A DNA stretch of 64,000 nt from Gonium pectorale (taxonomy: Eukaryota; Chlorophyta; Chlorophyceae; Chlamydomonadales; Volvocaceae), in contig LSYV01000026.1 of NCBI GenBank assembly GCA_001584585.1, forward strand, positions 782,539 through 846,538, given 5' to 3'. Both the position numbers and the translations under genes were made by a program. Below the pieces are notes generated by a model, which made no database searches, was not told where the DNA came from, and saw only the letters and a list, made by a program, of their open reading frames with translations. Below are positions 60,176 through 64,000 of the stretch, piece after piece. Positions within the stretch are counted from its first letter, which is position 1. Every line of letters begins with the position of its first letter.

Positions 60176-63100
60176 ATGCAAGCATCGCTGAGTGTGCTAT
60201 CTGGGCTGGCTCGGACCTGGCTGCAGGGCTCACGAAACGTCCGTTCCGGTCTCGCAAGCGTCGCCGCAAGCACCGCATCTAGCAGGTGTGTAGTTTAGTT
60301 CTAGATCACCGTCAGTTTATGATATGTCCAACGCGCGTCATTTGCTTACAGGATGGCTGTCGCGACGGAAGTGAGCGCGCAGGAGCTCATCGACCGCCTG
60401 AATGCGGCCTACGAGAAGGTGGGCCATACTTAGTTAAGACATACCCCCAACTGGAAGGGCCCTTACCCACCTAATAGCACGATCGGTGACACAGTGACCC
60501 CCGGACCTGTCTTTTGCAGGCCCACGTTCAGTATGAGGAGAACTTTTGGGCAACCAAGATGGATCTAAAGGTAGCTCTTGGCGTGCTAGGGGCGCGCTTG
60601 GCCTTTCTAGGAGTCAGGGCACGGGGTCAGGGTCGGTTTGGGGTCCTCAGGCGTACCAGGCTCTCGGTCGCCACATCAACAAGACCGACCCAGGTGCACG
60701 GGCGCCTGGCGCGTTGGTCCTTTCTCCTGATTGACATTGGAATCCTGGCGCTCGCCACACTGGCGCCGACTCCGGCCCACAGTTTCGCCTGCGCGCTGCT
60801 GCCCACGGGCAGTTGCCCGGCAAGGTCGCCCAGTCAGCCGCAGCCTTTTCCACGCGGTGCACTCTGCTCTACAGGGGTCAAAATCTTCCTGGGGATCCGT
60901 ATGGCGGCCTCGGCAGGGCGGGTGTCTGCGGGTCTGCGCCACGTGCTGCCGTATCCTCATCCGAGAACCCTGCAAGCTACAAGCCCAGTGCACGCCCTTT
61001 CCCCGTTCCTTTGCTCGGCAGGGTGCCAGCAGCGAGGCGCTCGCCTCCACCAAGACCGCCTACGAGGCGTTCCTGGGCGACCCGACCAACCTGGCGGCCG
61101 TGCGCCGCGCCCTGGCGGCGGCGGGCAGCGACAAGAGCTCCCTCAGCCCCGAGCAGGAGAAGGCGCTGCACATCATGGAGCGCACCTTCAAGTGCTACAT
61201 CATGGAGGACCCCAAGGTGGGCCGGCCGGTCCAGCTGGGCGGGGTTGCGATTCGGGGCACAAGGGGCGGGGCTGGACGGGGAGCGGGTTGCAAGGGGGAC
61301 CGGCTTGGAGCCGGGCGAGGAGCGGGGCGGCTGACTGGGCTGAAAACGGAGAGTCCCTATGGGCCATGCGGACAGACGGGTGGATGAAAGGACAAGGTGC
61401 GGAATTGGGCGGGGCCTGTGTTGGAGAGGAAGGACTGGCTGCTCGTACACTAGGTTGTTCGGCGAGTGCGGGGGGCAAGCCTCGACGTTCTCGGAGTGCC
61501 AGGGCTTGGCGGTGCTGGTGCGGATGGCGACAGTGTGTGACCCGTGGCACCGCTATCTGCACCATGGTAGCTGTTTCCCACCGCGTGCTCACCGCAGCGG
61601 TGGCGGCGGTGGCGGCTGGCATTCAAGGCAGGCAAAGGATCAGGCAGGCAATGGAAGCATGGGGACCATGTGCGCGTGGGAGGCGCCTTTGACGTTGCGT
61701 TGCTTGCATCCTCGCCCTCGCCGCCCACAGGCTGCTGAGCTGAAGGAGAAGATCAACAACCTGGAGGCTGACCTGTCCAAGGTGCGGGCAGACCGGGCGG
61801 GCGGGCGGGCGCACGAGGCATGGAAATGCGCGCCAACTGGTCCTCAGTTCACCAGTCCAGCCTCGAGTGCATATTGCCCCTGCGGCCGCACGGCTTGTCC
61901 TGCTTGCCATGTCATGGGGCTTCTTGGGTGCCGTCGCCACCTTCCTGCATCCTGGCCTGTCCTTAGTTCTTGCTTCCTTGCATCTGTCTCTCCTGAACGT
62001 TGCAACCCTATCTCATCCCAACCGCCAACCCCCGTCCATCAACACCCCAGGCCCGCAACACCATGTCGCTGGGCTACACGGACCCCGCCACCGGCACCTT
62101 CCACGCGGCCTCCTCCGTGCAGCTGCGCAACACAATGCGCGTCAGCGACGACGAGGCCACTCGCAAGGCGTGCTATGAGGTGGGCCACATGTGGTTGCAA
62201 ACGGCCTGCTGTAACCAACAGCCGGCAATCGTGCAGCCCTTTCGTCGAGCCCTTAACCCGATGCGTTGGACAGCAAGCACTATCCACCGTTTTCCGTCAT
62301 CGTCCCTACGGCGTTTCAAGCCCCTCACCCAATGTCGCCTGCCGGGGAACGCCACGCGCGGCTAGAGTGTGTCCGACTGGTGTCCGCCTGCGCCCAGCCC
62401 GTGTGAGCCCCCGTATCCCCAGCTTCAATCTCATCCCGTTCTCACCCACCATTCAAACAGGGCCTGCACAGCGAAATCGATCTCTTAAGCTCCTATATTG
62501 CACCCGGCCCCCCGCGCAGGGCGTCAGGACGATCGGTCCCTTCGTGGCGGAGCGCTTTGCGGAGATCGTCAAGCAGCGCAACCGCCTGGCCCGGCTGCTG
62601 GGCTTTGAGGACTTCTATGACTACAAGGTGAGGGCTTGGACCCAGATCAAATGTAATAAGGAATTGACAGTGTGCCCCTGCTGTCGTTGGGGGGCTTTGT
62701 GTTTGGCCTGTAGACTTGGGGTAAACATCGATGTCCGCTTCGGATGGCAGCGGCGTGGGGCTGGGGCGGCACGGGCAATGGCGGCAGGCGTTTCTTGGGG
62801 TGTGGTTGGCTGAGCGGGCGTCTGCTGCAGAGCTCCGGGTTTCGGCCGTTGGAAACGAACGGGACAAGCGGTTTTTCACACGTGCATGCGACATGCCACA
62901 CGCGTGGATGCAGCAGGTGGGCAAGGCGAGAGACAAACGTCGGCCGGGCTTAGGAGACGTGGGTATTGAGCCGGTCTGCCAGCGGCGACGACAAATGGCG
63001 GGGGCGTTGACGTCGTGGTCTCGTACATCGCTTTGCGCGCTTTCAAACATCGGGACAGCACATCAGCAACCTGGCCGTCCTGATGGGTCCGCAACCGGTA

Positions 63101-63767
63101 CCACGTACGGTTGCCTGCTCCACCCTGCCCGTGCTTCTGCCAACCGTCCGTCCTCACCCACCAGGGCTTCTCAACTGAGAATGCCTTCCAACCCTCTTTC
63201 CAACCCTCTTTCCCCGACGGGAGTCTTCACGACGAGACAGTGCGATCTCGTCAACCGTTTGCTCCGGAACCCCGCCCCCCGTCCCACAGGTGACCGCCGC
63301 CGAGGGCTTCGGCAAGGCCCGCCTGTTCTCCATTCTGGACGACCTGGAGGCCCAGACCGCCCCGCTGCTGGCGGCCGCCCGGGAGCGGCTGGCACGCGAG
63401 AAGGGCGCGTCCGCCCTGGAGCCGCACAACCAGAGCTACGCTCTGGCAGGTACGTGCGTAAAACGTGCCCCTGTGTGAGGGCGGGGACTTGCCGAGGGAA
63501 TGTGGCCAAGAAAGAGCGCTTATCGCGTTTGAGATTGCAAGCGGCCGTTTTTAGCCACGTTTAGCCGCACGGCCAAGGCTACCCAATGACGGGGCCCGAT
63601 TGGATGGGCGAGGGCGGATGGCGTCCTATCCTGTTGCCTGATGCCCATTACCCGTGTTCCGTGATCCCCCAGGTGACACTGAGAAGGCGCAGGACCCGTA
63701 CTTCCCGTTCGAGCAGGCGGTGGACGTGTGGGCCCGCACCTTTGCGGCCCTAGGCATCAAGTACATG
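60176..63767 (+). CDS. M3-family-like metallopeptidase (oligopeptidase), partial at 3' end
   Basis: Nine visible exons: 60176-60285, 60352-60418, 60520-60570, 61022-61216, 61731-61781, 62051-62179, 62520-62627, 63290-63449, 63673-63767; 322 residues so far, in consistent phase. The first exon (MQASLSVLSGLARTWLQG...) looks like a mitochondrial or plastid transit peptide. The helical body (RTFKCYIMEDPK, DDEATRKACYEGVRTIGP, RNRLARLLGFEDFYDYK, DPYFPFEQAVDVWARTF) resembles the N-terminal region of M3/oligoendopeptidase F-type enzymes, which degrade short peptides such as cleaved targeting peptides. The zinc motif HExxH is expected beyond the window, so the catalytic site cannot be checked. Confidence 0.75.
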
Positions 63768-64000
63768 GTGCGTGCGTGTGTATGTGTGTAGAGGGGGGCT
63801 AAATGATTAAGGGAAACGGGTCGCGTCACGGACACCAAATCGCATACTCAAAAGAGTAGGAGTAATGGCGGTCTTGGTGGACTTGTAGGCGACCCGCAAA
63901 ACTTCGACGTCAGCGACGAGCGAGCAGCGCTGTGGCGATACCTTTGAAAGTTGTAGTCGCAGATTCATTGAACGGGAGGCGGAGGAAACTCCATGCCCAA
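63768..64000 (+). other. Intron of the M3-like gene running off the window
   Basis: Follows a GTGCGT donor. No exon recognised before the window end. Confidence 0.5.

Noticed and set aside
1..64000. CRISPR arrays, rRNA or tRNA genes
   Set aside because: No regularly spaced direct repeats beyond minisatellites and no segment in which I could recognise a tRNA or rRNA by eye.

Overview
This window is nuclear DNA from a GC-rich, intron-dense eukaryote, most likely a volvocine green alga (Chlamydomonas/Volvox lineage). The evidence is the many small phase-consistent exons with GT..AG borders, TGTAA poly(A)-type signals downstream of several stop codons, and the gene families present: bestrophin-like channel, prolyl 4-hydroxylase with a ShKT tail, volvocine-style ankyrin protein and plant-type LIMR protein. 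Gene models were built by hand, joining exons only where splice sites, phase and family conservation agree. Most long open frames here are GC-driven shadows.

Layout. 1-81: a (CG)n tract and one N. 82-5069 (-): bestrophin-like anion channel, 3' end lost in the CG tract, with a truncated LINE-like relic in one intron. 5384-7379: LINE-like debris and GT-rich satellite. 7380-9643 (+): casein kinase 1. 12061-17202 (+): secretory prolyl 4-hydroxylase with C-terminal ShKT domain. 17813-31755: two tandem copies of a roughly 6-kb unit, each carrying a gene for a 2'-5'-oligoadenylate-synthase-like (OAS-like) nucleotidyltransferase. Copy A has a predicted signal peptide but carries a 1-nt frameshift and a lost splice donor. 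Copy B is intact but has no obvious signal peptide. 32388-33859 (+): ankyrin-repeat protein with an apparent frameshift. 36421-43713 (+): a large helical-repeat/coiled-coil protein of unknown function, possibly continuing into exons at 44067-47427. 51186-54168 (-): an archaeo-eukaryotic primase-like protein of the giant-virus type, in five exons. 55931-59064 (-): LIMR/LMBR1-type membrane protein, divergently arranged with 60176-63767 (+), an M3-like metallopeptidase with an organelle-type N-terminus that runs off the window.

The genes do not form an operon or one pathway. The most interesting parts are the duplicated OAS-like locus, with an ankyrin gene immediately downstream, and the intron-bearing viral-type primase. 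The intergenic stretches at 9.6-12.1, 24.0-25.9, 33.9-36.4, 47.4-51.2 and 54.2-55.9 kb hold no gene I can support.
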